Below the pieces are notes generated by a model. That model was not told the DNA's origin. It did no database searches and saw only the letters and a program-made list of their open reading frames with translations. A program made the position numbers and the translations under genes. This document shows positions 25,197 to 36,556 of a stretch of 64,000 bases of DNA, one piece after another (position 1 is the first letter of the stretch; every line of letters begins with the position of its first letter). The DNA comes from Lophium mytilinum (Eukaryota > Ascomycota > Dothideomycetes > Mytilinidiales > Mytilinidiaceae), in the NCBI GenBank assembly GCA_010093605.1, contig MU004190.1, forward strand, positions 1,509,599-1,573,598, in the 5' to 3' direction.

Positions 25197-25700
25197 GCTG
25201 TGATACAAAAGTACCATACACCAAAAATAAGCCGGTAGAGAGTAGTTCCAATAAAGACACCTAGTTTTACTGATGCGGGCGCAAGGTCCTCAATCAAAAA
25301 TTATATAGAGTGGATTAAGAAATGCTACATTCTTTGTAAATGGTACGATGCTCTGTGGCTTAATCTTTGCGGGTAAGCTTTGCAGGTCTCTGTCGTCAAA
25401 ATAGCGTCTGAAGTACCATCGCAGCTTCTTTCCATTCCTTCCAGGAAAAGTCCATGCCAGCTCAAACTGCCCCTCTGAGACGTCGAAAGAGTCCCAGAAA
25501 CCCGCTCCAGTCCGCAAGGTCATGTCCAGCACGGAGAACGAAACTAGATGCTGTTATCGGTCCCGTCTTACAGTGTCCGCTAAATTGCCATGCCCCTTTC
25601 TTTCCAAAATTTGCGCAAGAACTATCCCTTCTGCTCGCAGCCTATTGACACTATCGTAGAAGTTAGAAATCAGTAACACTATAACAGGTGTGTTAAGCGC
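25197..25700. other. Island edge; orphan frame on minus strand
   Basis: A minus-strand frame (25290-25523 from its ATG) encodes about 77 aa containing FWDSFDVSEGQFELAWTFPG and KKLRWYFRRYFDD. It reads like natural protein but has no recognised family, and no neighbouring exon was found before the AT-rich block begins at about 25700. It may be a truncated gene remnant. Confidence 0.3.
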
Positions 25701-26495
25701 ATGGGCTCGGGGGACAGTATAGGCCTACTCCCCATTAAATGATATTAATAGATATTATATCTGGCTTGTATAACAGAAATTAATTACCCTTATTATCTAC
25801 ATGCTTTAGGAAGAAATTCAGATCATCTTTAGTAGAAATCTAGAAATCAATTAATCAGGTATATATTAATAGACCGGTAGGCTATACCTCTTTATAGATA
25901 GTTAGACTTACAATTAGCTATATTAAAGCCTTATAATATACTTTAAGTAAAGAGAAGAAGTTTAGAGTTAATATGCGCATTCTAAAGAAGTAAATAAATA
26001 ACTCCTAAGTAAATAGGCTAACATAAAGACTTAGGCTTAATAAGATATTAGAATATATTAAGAAAGATATCCTATTATATTAAAGAATGCTATTAAGGCT
26101 CTATAAAGCTATTCGCAAGCTACTATAGAACCTTATTATATAGATACTAGGTTCTTTACCTTAATAGTCTATTCTATCTTCTTTAAAAAGGAAAGAAATG
26201 TGTAGTTAAGTCTATAATAGAGTATAATTAAAAACCTATAAAGCTAGAATAGGAGTGTATTCTATATATATACTTAGAATAAGGAGGTTACCTTTTTATA
26301 TACTAATATAGCTGCTTAGAGATATTTAGAGAGGAAGATAATATACTAAATTAGGTTACTTATACTATCTAGACTATACTATTATATAAGTAGAGTTTAA
26401 TGTAATAACTTCTAGGTAGAGATATAATAATATAAAGATAGAGATGGAAGTATAAAGAGATAAAGATATAATACGTAGAAAGATGTATAGATAGT

Positions 26496-26577
<82 letters not shown>

Positions 26578-27156
26578 TATAGATAAGAGCTATATTATTT
26601 AAGTTCTATTTTATACTAATAGTAATAGAGTTATATTTATATACACAATTTAATATATTATTAAACGCTTCTCTAACATTCTTTCTATATTATCTTACAT
26701 TTTTTATATTATCTTTAAACGCTTATGCTACTATAAAACTTATAGTATATAGGTATCTTACTACCTTAATAACCTAGACCTACACTTCTACTACTAAGCA
26801 AGGTTAGCTTATAGTCCTTTATTTGTGCCTTAGAATTATCCTACTATTAAAATTATTATCGTAGTATTATTATAATATGGGTGCAATGACCTCCTAAACG
26901 GCGTTAAGAATAACGACTTTAACGACAAGATCTAGCCATGCCAATATGCAGCACTTATAGAGAATATAATTCTTACTCTTTTACAGTTCTTAAGGTTTAT
27001 ATAAGATAGATAGAAATACCCGTCTAATAACATTGATTAACTTACTATTTTAGCGCTCTTTTTCTATTCTAAAATAGAGCTACTAGTTTATATCTATCAT
27101 AAAGACTATAATTCTAAAAGATTACTAAAGTTAATTTAGTTTTCTACTGTTGCTTT
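25701..27156. repeat. RIP-eroded AT block with (GATA)n array and degenerate LTR
   Basis: No open frames. 26497-26577 is a nearly pure (GATA)n run of about 20 units. About 26451-26744 aligns with a minus-strand copy of the copia LTR found at 56442-56705, lacking a central piece near its U3 side. The remainder is unclassified. Confidence 0.6.
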
Positions 27157-27424
27157 TGTCAAAGGTATAGAGTCGATGGGAGAATAGATAGATAGATAGA
27201 TAGATAGATATAAATTGTATTGCTTAAGTTCTATTCTACATTAACAGCAACGGAGTTGTATATATACAGCATTTAATGCATTGTAAAACGTTTCTCTAAC
27301 GTTCTTGTAACGTTATCTAACGTTTGTTGTATCACGTTTAAACGTTCACGGTTTCGTTCCGTTTGAAGGCTTTTGAGCCCATTATGCGTGAGGATGTAAC
27401 GCTTATACCATTATAGAATTTACA
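27157..27424 (-). mobile_element. Solo copia LTR, minus orientation, well preserved
   Basis: Reverse complement of the 264-bp LTR at 56442-56705, starting tgtcaaagg and ending tttaca. It is flanked by a perfect 5-bp target duplication gcttt (27152-27156 and 27425-27429). It retains many CA/TG steps, so it is less RIP-damaged than its surroundings. Confidence 0.92.
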
Positions 27425-27619
27425 GCTTTCTTCTATAGAGCTTGGAATATAGATTACTATTATTTAACAGCATTGTTTCTATATTAGTAACCTAGAATTA
27501 CTCTTTTTTATTAGTATTTATTATGTCATGCTATCTATAGCTTTAGACTTTACATGCTAGAAAGTCCCCTAGAAGTACTACTAAATAATAGCTCTAGCAC
27601 TAAAGTATTAGATACTATC

Positions 27620-27887
27620 TATAAGAATTAAATAAGCATAAGCGTTATATCTTTACGCATAATAAGCTTTAAAGTCTTTAAACAGAACGAAACTGTAATC
27701 GTTTAAATGTAATACAACAAAAGTTAAATAACGTTACAAGAACGTTGGATAAACGTTTTACAATGCATTAAATGCTATATATATACAACTCTGTTGCTAT
27801 TAATATAGAATAGAACTTAAGTAATATAATTCCTATTTATCTATCTATCTATCTATCTATTCTTATATTAACTCTATATCTTTAACA
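27620..27887 (+). mobile_element. Solo copia LTR, plus orientation
   Basis: Aligns over its length with the LTR at 56442-56705 and ends tttaaca. A perfect 5-bp target duplication ctatc occurs at 27615-27619 and 27888-27892. Moderately RIP-mutated, with a changed 5' end. Confidence 0.88.
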
Positions 27888-28080
27888 CTATCTAGCTTTA
27901 TATATTTACATTATATAGTTAATCTTATATACTAGATTCTAGAAGGTTAAAGTAGTACACTAAATATATCCTTTATAAGACCCTTGTCAAAGTATAGGCT
28001 ATAGTAGGCTAGGTAGCACTTTATAGAAGTAATATAAAGTCTATAGCACTTCTATAATTAACGTAAATAATTTTTTTATC

Positions 28081-28170
28081 TATTTATCTATCTTACTATC
28101 TTTCTTTCTATCTATATATCTATCTATCTATATATCTATCTATCTATATATCTATCTATCTATATATCTT
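28081..28170. repeat. Imperfect (TATC)n microsatellite
   Basis: Alternating tatc units with tatatatc interruptions. The (TATC) seed sits in the copia LTR (U5 side), so arrays like this may derive from LTR remnants. Confidence 0.7.
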
Positions 28171-28514
28171 TCTATGCATTTTTACGCTAAACTATCTTTT
28201 AGCATAGTTTCTTATACTTCTCACACGCAACATAGATTTCCGTTTAGGATGCTAGCCTTACTGTGCATAAGGTAGTGGCTAAAGTCTACCTTAAGCAGGG
28301 GCTTAGCTTTAGCCTATTACTAAGTAACCTCTATATATTAGACGCTCCTCTAGCCTTCCTCTATCTATACTTCATCTTTTATCTTTAATTTAGTATCATG
28401 GGGCCCATTACTGCCCTTAGGTTAGCTAGCGGCGTAATTTAAATCCTGATTTTGCAAGCTTTTTACTGTTAAGATGCCGCGAAATCTATAATTTAACTAA
28501 ATAGCAGCTTAAAG

Positions 28515-28990
28515 TGTAAGTATTATAACAGCATAAGCGTTATATCCTTATGCATAATAGGCTTAAAAGCCTTTAAACAGAAATAAACTGTAAACGTTTA
28601 GACGTAATACAAGAAACGTTAGATAGATAGTAATTAAATAGCTTAAGTTATATTTTAGAATAACAGCATTAGAGCTGTATATCTAAACTGGGCAGTTCTT
28701 ATAGACCTACTACATGTCCCCTGCAGTAAAATACAAAGGAGAAGGGCGCCTATCGCCAGATACAATAGAGGACGAGGTTTTCACCCGAACGCTGCCCGGC
28801 AGCGAACGGTTTCCCCTTGTAAATTAGCCTAGATAGAACAGCTACATGGACCCTAACGGGAGCTACACTAGCGTAATAGAATTTAATAATAATAATATCT
28901 AAACTATTTAATACATTTTAAACTATTTACTTTACGTTTTTATAGTATTATCTTTCTATTTATTCTTACACTAATTCTATACCTTTAACA
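28515..28990 (+). mobile_element. Copia LTR with inverted core, split by a non-LTR insertion
   Basis: 28515-28620 reads as the start of a plus-oriented copia LTR (tgtaag...aacgtta) and about 28962-28990 as its plus-oriented end (...acctttaaca). The middle, 28621-28689 and 28897-28960, instead matches the LTR's reverse complement. The non-LTR copy at 28690-28896 sits inside the inverted part. No 5-bp target duplication was found, so two recombined LTRs are possible. Confidence 0.6.
28690..28896 (+). mobile_element. Short non-LTR-type element with (AAT)n tail, better preserved copy
   Basis: A 207-bp insertion flanked by the perfect 9-bp duplication atctaaact (28681-28689 and 28897-28905). It keeps CA/TG-rich sequence (e.g. 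ctgcagtaaaatacaaagg, cccggcagcgaacgg) that is converted to TA in the copy at 622-843. The 5' ends of the two copies nearly coincide, which favours a short self-contained SINE-like unit, but two copies cannot prove it. Confidence 0.78.
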
Positions 28991-31900
28991 TTTCTCTATA
29001 ATTAGAGTTTAATTAAGAATATATTCTATAACTACTAGAATAAGTTCCTTACTTTTAGAAGTCGCTATTACGCTTTTATAAGGAAAGTTAGTATCTATAT
29101 AATATAGTACTTAGCGTATAATTATCCTAGGTAGAAAGAAAATCAGTATTATACTTATCTTAAGAAGCGGGAACTAGAAAGGGTAAATAGTCTTATATAG
29201 AATATTATAGAAAAGGTAACTAAAATCTTTCTATAGGTATATTTTATTATAAACTCCCTTCTTAAGGGTTTATCTAATATAGATTATATATTTAATTTCT
29301 AAAACTAAATAGGTATATTACTTCTAGATCTTAAAGCTTTATTTAATAAAATCTTTTAAGGCTTTAATCTAATATACTATATATATACTTACTAAAAATT
29401 GCCTTATAATAGTGCAAGAATAACTATACCTACTATCTTTATCTCTTATTAATAATAACTATTATAAGTCTACTATAGAAGTTAACATTAAACTTCTTAC
29501 TAAAGATAAGGTATTAGAACAGCTCTAGAAATAATAGAAAGATAGATTACTTTATACTATATATCTTTTTTAGACCTATATATTTACACTACTCTTAAGA
29601 TTTATAATAATAATAAAATTGTGCCGTAGTAAGTAATATTTAGTATATAAAAGCTAGAATCTACTAAGATTAAAAGGCGTTTATATTAGTAGCCTATTTA
29701 ATTATTAAATAGTAAAAGACGTCCTGTAATCTAATATAATTTAGTAGAGTTTCTTTAATATAATAGAGAATAACTTATTTAACCCTAATAAGTAATAGGT
29801 ATATACTTTTCTTTAGATTATAAAAGGTAGCAGTAATATTAGCCCTAGTGCCTATTTATAGAATAAATTTAGTTAGTACCTTAAGTATAGCCTTTATATT
29901 AAGGGCTAAAATTAAGTTACTCTAGTTACTTACTTTAAATAGCTTAACCTAGTTTTCTTAACTATTTAGTAATAAAATCTATTTTTAAGTCTCTTTATCC
30001 CTTTATAGTTATTTCTTAATAGCGTAATATACTTTATTTTAGTAGGGTACCCTTGTATTAAAGTAAAAGGCTCTATAAAAAGTAACTTATAGCATTAGAG
30101 TAGGTCTAGTCGCGTTAGCTTAAGCTAAGTAATAGTAGCTTTAGAGGAGACTATAAACCTAAAAAATAGAAAGAGAGAAGACTCTTACTATTTACTGCAG
30201 CATCCGCGCTATGCAGGTTAGTAATCTCTTAAAGGAGCGCTATTCTTAGTATAATATACTCTTTAAGCCTAGAAAAGCTATTCTTCTTTTCTAAGTAGCG
30301 ATTAATATTAGAAAGCTAATTAGATAGTTTAGAGAATATACTATTAAAGACTTTTTATACTCTCTTTCTAAACTTCTTATTACGCCTCTAGTCTTACCTT
30401 TTAAGGATAAACTATCTATTTCTATAGAAATAGCGGTTTCTAAGGCCTATAATAACTAACTATAAATAGTATAGCGCTATTTACCCCGCTAGTAGCTTTA
30501 TTCTACTATTAACGCCTAGATTTACTAGATAGTTTATAGATAATTAATAAATACCTAATAGAAGGTAGAATATATAGTAATAGTAGAATTAAGGCTAATA
30601 GATATTTCTAGCTAAGTATTATTTATAAATTGTATAAAATTATTATTATAATCTTATTTAGGTAGTAGGGGTGCAATAAAAGGCTTACTAAGAGTACTTA
30701 TATTATAACCTGTAATACTAAGGACTTAATTACTAAGGTATTTAAGAAAGTAAGTAAGTAGATTAGATTAGTTATATATAATCTATATACAGGACCTAGG
30801 GGTATAAGAATTTAATATCTTAGTATACTAGATTCCCCTACCTAGCTATAATATTATAGAATAGAAGGTTATATAATAGATTAGAAGAATTATAATAATC
30901 TAAGAGGATCTAGATTAAGGGGATTAGAATAATCTATATAATCTATAGATTTCTTAGAAGTTATCTTTCTTATTTAAGTATACTTATTCTTATAGATAGA
31001 AACCTTATATTTAACTTAATATTAGTAACTTATACCTACTAATAAGTAACTCTATCTTATACCTAAGATTAATTTACCTTCTATTCTAAATAATATTACA
31101 CCCCTATAAAGACTTAAACTATACTCCGCCTTATCTAAGCACTTAAAGAGTATAGAAGAGATAACCTATTATAACTTAGGACTACTAAAGATAAAAATAA
31201 TTCTAGTAATAACTATCCCTAATAGAAATATAGAAATTTAGGCGGCTAATATAGGTGGAGCGCATGGTGCACTAAAAATCCATTATTAAGAAAGCTACGC
31301 GCGGTTTAACTACTATCTATTCCCGGCTTTTATTATTCCCTTATGCCGTAAATTATATAAAGTAGACTTCCTAAATCCAATTTTCTAACCTTGCATCGCA
31401 ATTAGTATTAGACACCGCCCTTATCTCTAAACTAAAATAGTAGAGGTTAATAAAAAAACGTCTGCCTAGCTACCCGCAGTCTAAAGCCCTACATCGCTGC
31501 CTGCTTAAATGGGGGGAATTGGCGGCCTACTAGATTCTTCCTTACTATTAAAGTGTATTGCAGTCAGAGTGGGCTGCCGTTGTTATTATCTCTTTCCGTG
31601 GCACTAACTCCCGCAGTTAATAAGGGGATCCCACCCCTCTCCACTTTCTAATACACTATAGTGTTGCTATAGAGACACTCTGTCTCTTCATCGCTATGTT
31701 GGCCTTACAACCCAGGCTGGCAGCTGCTACGGCAGTGTTATTGTCTACTGCAACCTCCGCATTATCTAGGCTATTAGTGGGTTTCTTTACGTAGAGATGT
31801 TTAAAATGCGAGCAGAGAGGCCTCTATTGCCGGTATAAAAATCCACGCATTATAGCTTAGCTGAGAGTAGATCAAGCTCCTGTATAGCTATAAGCACTGA

Positions 31901-32505
31901 ACCTTACAAGATTAAATTATAAACAGTTTAGAATATTAGATATTAAAGGCGTATGTATAGATGTTATATATCTACTAAATAGGTCCTAATGCTTTACCTA
32001 AGTTGCTAAATAGACTTAAGCTTTAAGACATACCTAAGGTATTTCAATCCAATTTAAACTGCTAGAGTATCCTTAGATGAACTTATCTGCAGCCCCGAGC
32101 TAGCTTTAATTACAAGCAAATAGATTATATAATAAGAGATGCGCAAGTCCTATTCTTAGTCCCTCTTCTTTAGTTCTTATTTTCTATGCTAGACGCTTAT
32201 AATGTACAGGGCTCTGGTTATACAGGAGATAAAGAAGGAGAGATAAGAGAAGGAATAAGGTAAGGGGAAGGTCCGGCCACTTTTATAGAATGGCACACTC
32301 TATACTAATAGGAATATGGGTAGAGAGTCTTCCCTAGAAAGGAGCCTAGGCTTTAAGGCTTGTAAACTAATATAGGGCCAAATCTTATAGATAGATTTAA
32401 GGTCCCTTGCTAAAACTTGTAAACAAGACTGCACTGCAGCGGGTAAGGAAGGTAAGTAGAACTGAGCTAAAGCTGAGTTTATTAGAAGTAAAATAAGTAA
32501 TATAT

Positions 32506-32558
<53 letters not shown>

Positions 32559-32604
32559 CACCTATCCATTCTATCTATTTATCTGTTTATCTATGCATTT
32601 ATTC

Positions 32605-32635
<31 letters not shown>

Positions 32636-32974
32636 CACCTATCCATTCTATCTATTTATCTGTTTATCTGTGCATTTATTCATCTATCTATATATCTGTC
32701 CATCTATCTATCTATTTATCTATCTATTCTTACACTAACTCTGTACCTTTAATAACATAACTATATATCAAGTTATTTATAATACTCTTTTAATCTATTA
32801 AAGTAGAGATATCTAGTACTATAGAAGTATAAATAGCATTTTATACCTGGCATAATACTATAGTAATAAAAATACATTCATTTTTAGTAGTATTTAAGTA
32901 GCACTATATTATTATTCTTTAGTCTTTCCTAACTATAAGTCTATTAAGGCATAAAAGTACTTTATACTTTTTAC
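28991..32974. repeat. RIP-eroded, unclassified repeats with a less eroded patch and TATC array
   Basis: 28991-31250 has no open frames and no domain I could recognise on either strand. About 31250-31900 and 32140-32480 keep more GC and CA/TG steps but have no coding signal. 32500-32745 is a (TATC)n array containing a tandem duplication of a ~110-bp unit with landmarks tccacctatccattc and gcatttattcatc. Confidence 0.55.
32500..32745. repeat. Compound (TATC)n array with higher-order duplication
   Basis: Long tatc runs are interrupted by the same ordered variants twice: ccacctatccattctat, then tttatctgttta, then tgcatttattc. This shows a segmental duplication inside the microsatellite. Confidence 0.8.
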
Positions 32975-33230
32975 TATATTATGGTGGTGGAGGGCGGGAT
33001 AGTCACGGGAGTGAGGATCACGTTCACCAAGGGGGAGAGAGAGTGGGAGAGGATAACCTCAATTGTATTATATCAAAGATGAGGCCGTAGCCGTCGTGCT
33101 GCCTGGGGCAGACTTCGCAAGAAGAAGAGATGATAGATGATAAAGCTCCGCCCTCCGCAATCAAGAAGGGGCCTGGACGCTCATCACGTGCCGCTCGCAT
33201 ACCTGCACCGATCTACCTCACCATAATATA
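32975..33230. mobile_element. Uneroded 256-bp insert with 12-bp terminal inverted repeats
   Basis: The ends tatattatggtg and caccataatata are perfect inverted repeats. The interior is GC-balanced and rich in CA/TG, in sharp contrast to its RIP-mutated flanks. The inner ends TGGTGG...CACCA also resemble a solo LTR. No 5-bp target duplication was found. It has no coding capacity. It could be a MITE, a solo LTR of another family, or a host fragment. Confidence 0.5.
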
Positions 33231-33694
33231 CTCTTTTATTAATCTAGCTCTATATTATCCTATCTATACTATACATATATAGCTGTGTTACTATCTATAC
33301 AATACTAAATATAACTTACTTCCTACTAAATCCTTGTATTATAGAGCGTTGCTATATATGGTCCACGCGGCCGCTTTAGCTAATTGAAAGAGTAGACAAG
33401 AAGGCAGTGCGCGTGTACTAGTTAGAAAGAGGGCTCGCTCACAGCTGATGCCGTAGTCTTTGCTTACGGTAACCTTTACCCCACGTTTTTTAGGTCTTTT
33501 AGATTCCTAGGCCCCTACTATATAGTATTCCATTGTCTTCTTAAGATAGACAATCTACTCTAAAGTTTATTCTTCTAGTAACACTAAAGAAATTAACACA
33601 AATGTACTTTTAAAAGAAGCGTTCCCTAGGATGGGAGAGATCTATAACGGTGTCGCAACTCCTGTGTACCAGTCCCATCCGTCTAAGAACATTG
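33231..33694. other. Intergenic transition from AT block to gene island
   Basis: AT-rich to about 33350, then normal composition; 3' flank of the metalloprotease gene. No feature recognised. Confidence 0.5.
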
Positions 33695-34757
33695 CTATCT
33701 CGCAGTTAGCATCGAGCCTTTCTTGTCTTGAACAGGCTTGATAACAGGGTCCTTACCAATTGAAGCCAGCATGATGTTCTCGCAGTTGTCCAAAGTTTGC
33801 GCCGAGTTTTGTAATGCCAGTTGCATGCAGTTGTACGTGCCGTACGCAGTTTGCAATTGGCCATTAATGTTTACTTGAACGTCGTTGTCTACGGGCACAC
33901 GAGGAGTTAGTCTGAGTACGTTGAGGGAGGAATAGAAAAAGAGATGCTTACGGTTTCCCATGAAAGTATGATAGATTTCATGAAGAATTGTTCCCGTGAT
34001 GATACTATAATCGTCGAGCGGATCATTTTGTGTAATAGCTGCCGGGTTGTTCTTGAATCCGGTTATGGTATACTGGCCATTTTTCTTCCTTTCATTCCTC
34101 CATCCAAATGGACACATGACCACGTCAGTCCCGCCGTTGAACGAGTACGCGTTGGTGTTTGGCATGTTTGCGCATTTCTGGAACCCCACACCCATCTCTC
34201 GCGCAGGAACCTTGTCCGTGTCCATCCACCCCATGACGGGCGCACCATTGTTGTCGACTCGTCCGGTATCTTTCCACTCGATGAAATCGTCGCCGCACCA
34301 GATCTGGATGGTCTGAAGACCGAAATTGGGATTCTGGAGATTGTTCCAGAAGGTGTTGTAATGGTCTTGATGCGCACCCGTCAGCCGATGAGCTCAACAG
34401 GATGAAACGTTAAGTAATAAAAGAGATGGAAAGACGCCTGGGATACTGACTGGCTATCTGCTGGACTCGATTCTGGTCTAGGTTTTGCGCTCCGAAAAAC
34501 GTTCCCATGATCATGTATGTTCGCCAAACTTCTCGGTCGGCAACGAGAACGCCTGCTGCGATGTGCGCTGGGACGTTTGCCTGAAAAACCGCAGCCGTCT
34601 TCTCTGCTGCTAATTGAGCAATGTCCAGAGCTTCAATCCTAGCTTGGTTGATTGGAGACCATTTCCTCACTGCGTTACAGCTTCCCCTGTCCACTCCGAT
34701 GTCGACGGCAACGACGCTATGAAAGATGAGCAACAGGAAGGAGAAGAAAAGAAGCAT
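33695..34757 (-). CDS. Secreted HExxH zinc metalloprotease (M35/aspzincin-like)
   Basis: Model: complement(join(33695..33888, 33952..34392, 34451..34757)), 313 aa. A signal peptide is clear (MLLFFSFLLLIFHSVVA, cleavage before VDIG). The zinc-binding motif HEIYHTF lies at about residue 239, and cysteines are spread as in an extracellular enzyme. Downstream, GQLQTAYGTYNCMQLA resembles the aspzincin GTxDxxYG plus LA block, but Gln occupies the place of the third zinc ligand Asp. Introns are 58 bp (gtcagt...ttgag, branch cttaac) and 63 bp (gtaagc...ccgtag); the first acceptor, gag, is non-ideal. A secreted protease beside a TE block suits a role in nutrition or host interaction, by inference only. 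Confidence 0.8.
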
Positions 34758-35659
34758 TTTAAAAAAGTTATCAAAGGAGAAGGCAGTGTGAAAAGAAGTT
34801 GAGAAGGTTATGTGCTCAATCTTGACTTCCCTTTGGCTAATATATGGGCTTCAAAGACATTGCAGTCCACTTTTGATGCTCTCCGAAAAGTATGGAACCA
34901 TGCACCTTCCCACCTGTACGTATTTTGGTACTGGGATGGGACGTAAGCTGGAGCTTAAAAATAAGAACGCCACTTGCGGCATAGCGGGTTGTACGGGTAC
35001 CTGCCGAGAACTAGACATGCCGCTCCCAGGATCTACAGAGCTATGAATGTTTCAAACAAGGGTACAGGAGTTGGGTCCTGATCAATAAGCTTTGCGTAGG
35101 GGCACAATGAGGTAGTACATAAGAATGAATAATCAGGGGCAAGCAATCGGCCGTGTGATCGACCACATGGATTGTAACACCCCGGAAATGACCAGGGGCG
35201 AAGACTGTCTCTCTAGGTAAGCATAATGCTTATTTAGGGCAACCATGATCGTCCCGTTTGTAGTCCACAATTCATTTCACTCTTCTTACAAAAATACTTC
35301 TCGAATTAACTTCCGAATGTGGAAACAGATAACTACGGTTTGCAAGAGATATCGTACGAGCTCACCACTGCACTGCCTCGCTCTGTGACACCGGCGGCGT
35401 CTATATTTTTGAAATTTGCGATTACTAAGTACAATCTCTTCATACCCAGGATCACCATTCCACGGTCTTACTTGTCCGTGCAGCGAGTGAGTAGATGATC
35501 GAGTGAATCTTGGAACACGCTTCTCAACATGCCTTACGAACGTTTTATATGAGAGACAGTACAACGATCTGCTCTGTGCTCAAATCAACTTCTTTCGCTC
35601 CACATTATCAACGTCGTTTTCTCTTCTTCTTCTTCTTCTCCTTCTCATCAAAGCCCTCC
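34758..35659. other. Divergent intergenic region
   Basis: Promoters of the metalloprotease (left) and the first Ser-rich gene (right). A pyrimidine-rich tract (ttctcttcttcttcttcttc) at about 35617-35640 precedes the chosen ATG at 35660. Open frames here show no domains. Confidence 0.55.
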
Positions 35660-36556
35660 ATGCATTCATTTTGGGGTTTCGTCGTTACTGCTTCCGTAGC
35701 CTTAGCTGCTACTACGTCCTCTTCTAGCAGATCCATTCATTCGAGCCACAGCAAATTTGGCAATTCAACGACCTCTTCTCCTATTTCCTCGACTCAAGAT
35801 CCGACTAAAACAACGAGCTCCGCGTTCCAAACCCCTTCCGACGTTCAGTGTCTTCAGGCCAGACTCTCTTCGAATACTGTCAGCCCATCAAATATCACAG
35901 CGTTCCTGGATAGCAACAATGCCGAAGCATGCGCAGATCTTAAGCTCAAGCAAGTGGAGCCAAATATTCCAGTCTGGAAGATGGTCGGCGGCTACAATCT
36001 ATCCGTTACCACTTCCATTACTTCCGCAGATTTCAGAGCGAATTGCGTTGCTGCTATTGACAAGGTTATCGCTTCCTGCGTGTCTGGCTCGCAATTCCTA
36101 GGAGGGAAATATACGCACTCCGACATGAAGCTGAGTCTCCTCGATAACAACTACCCTAACGATCCCGTGCTGGTAATCCAGAGTTCCTCAGCGAGTCTAT
36201 CGTTGCAATCCCATACTTCATCAAGCTTCTCAACAAGTCGCAGCATCTCAAGCTCCAGCACTCAATCCTCCTCTCCTGGATCAGTTTCTGCAACATTTTC
36301 GTCATCAAGCTCAAGCACAAGCTTACCGTCTGCCTCCATAACCTCCGCTCCTGTGACTACGACAAGTGGAGGCGGAGTAATCACTGGGCCAGGCAGTTCT
36401 TCAACTAGCTCTGTGCCATTTGCTGTGGTATCTGGATCGGTTAAGAACGTAGATTCTGCTGTCGTTGCTCTCCAATCAAGCACTCAGCCAAAGGAAGATT
36501 CGCATCATGTCAAGGACTTGATTGATGATGCGGAAGACGGCAAGTGCCATCAATAA
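35660..36556 (+). CDS. Secreted Ser/Thr-rich cell-surface protein 1
   Basis: An intronless 298-aa frame. The start at 35660 was chosen because it gives a signal peptide (MHSFWGFVVTASVALAA); an in-frame Met at 35510 adds a 50-residue non-signal leader. A short Ser-rich region is followed by a globular domain of about 110 aa with Cys pairs (DVQCLQARL, EACADLKLKQ, ANCVAAIDKVIASC). Then comes a long Ser/Thr mucin-like tract, probably O-glycosylated, and a charged tail (KEDSHHVKDLIDDAEDGKCH). No GPI-type hydrophobic tail is seen. I recognise no named family. It is likely wall-bound or secreted and ends only 20 bp before the next gene. Confidence 0.65.
   Translation: MHSFWGFVVTASVALAATTSSSSRSIHSSHSKFGNSTTSSPISSTQDPTKTTSSAFQTPSDVQCLQARLSSNTVSPSNITAFLDSNNAEACADLKLKQVEPNIPVWKMVGGYNLSVTTSITSADFRANCVAAIDKVIASCVSGSQFLGGKYTHSDMKLSLLDNNYPNDPVLVIQSSSASLSLQSHTSSSFSTSRSISSSSTQSSSPGSVSATFSSSSSSTSLPSASITSAPVTTTSGGGVITGPGSSSTSSVPFAVVSGSVKNVDSAVVALQSSTQPKEDSHHVKDLIDDAEDGKCHQ

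Noticed and set aside
26497-26577. Regular short repeats considered as a CRISPR-like array
   Set aside because: Pure tetranucleotide repeat with no spacers; the organism is a eukaryote.
35286-35564. 92-aa minus-strand frame upstream of the Ser-rich genes
   Set aside because: It overlaps the promoter and 5' region of the plus-strand gene and has no domain.
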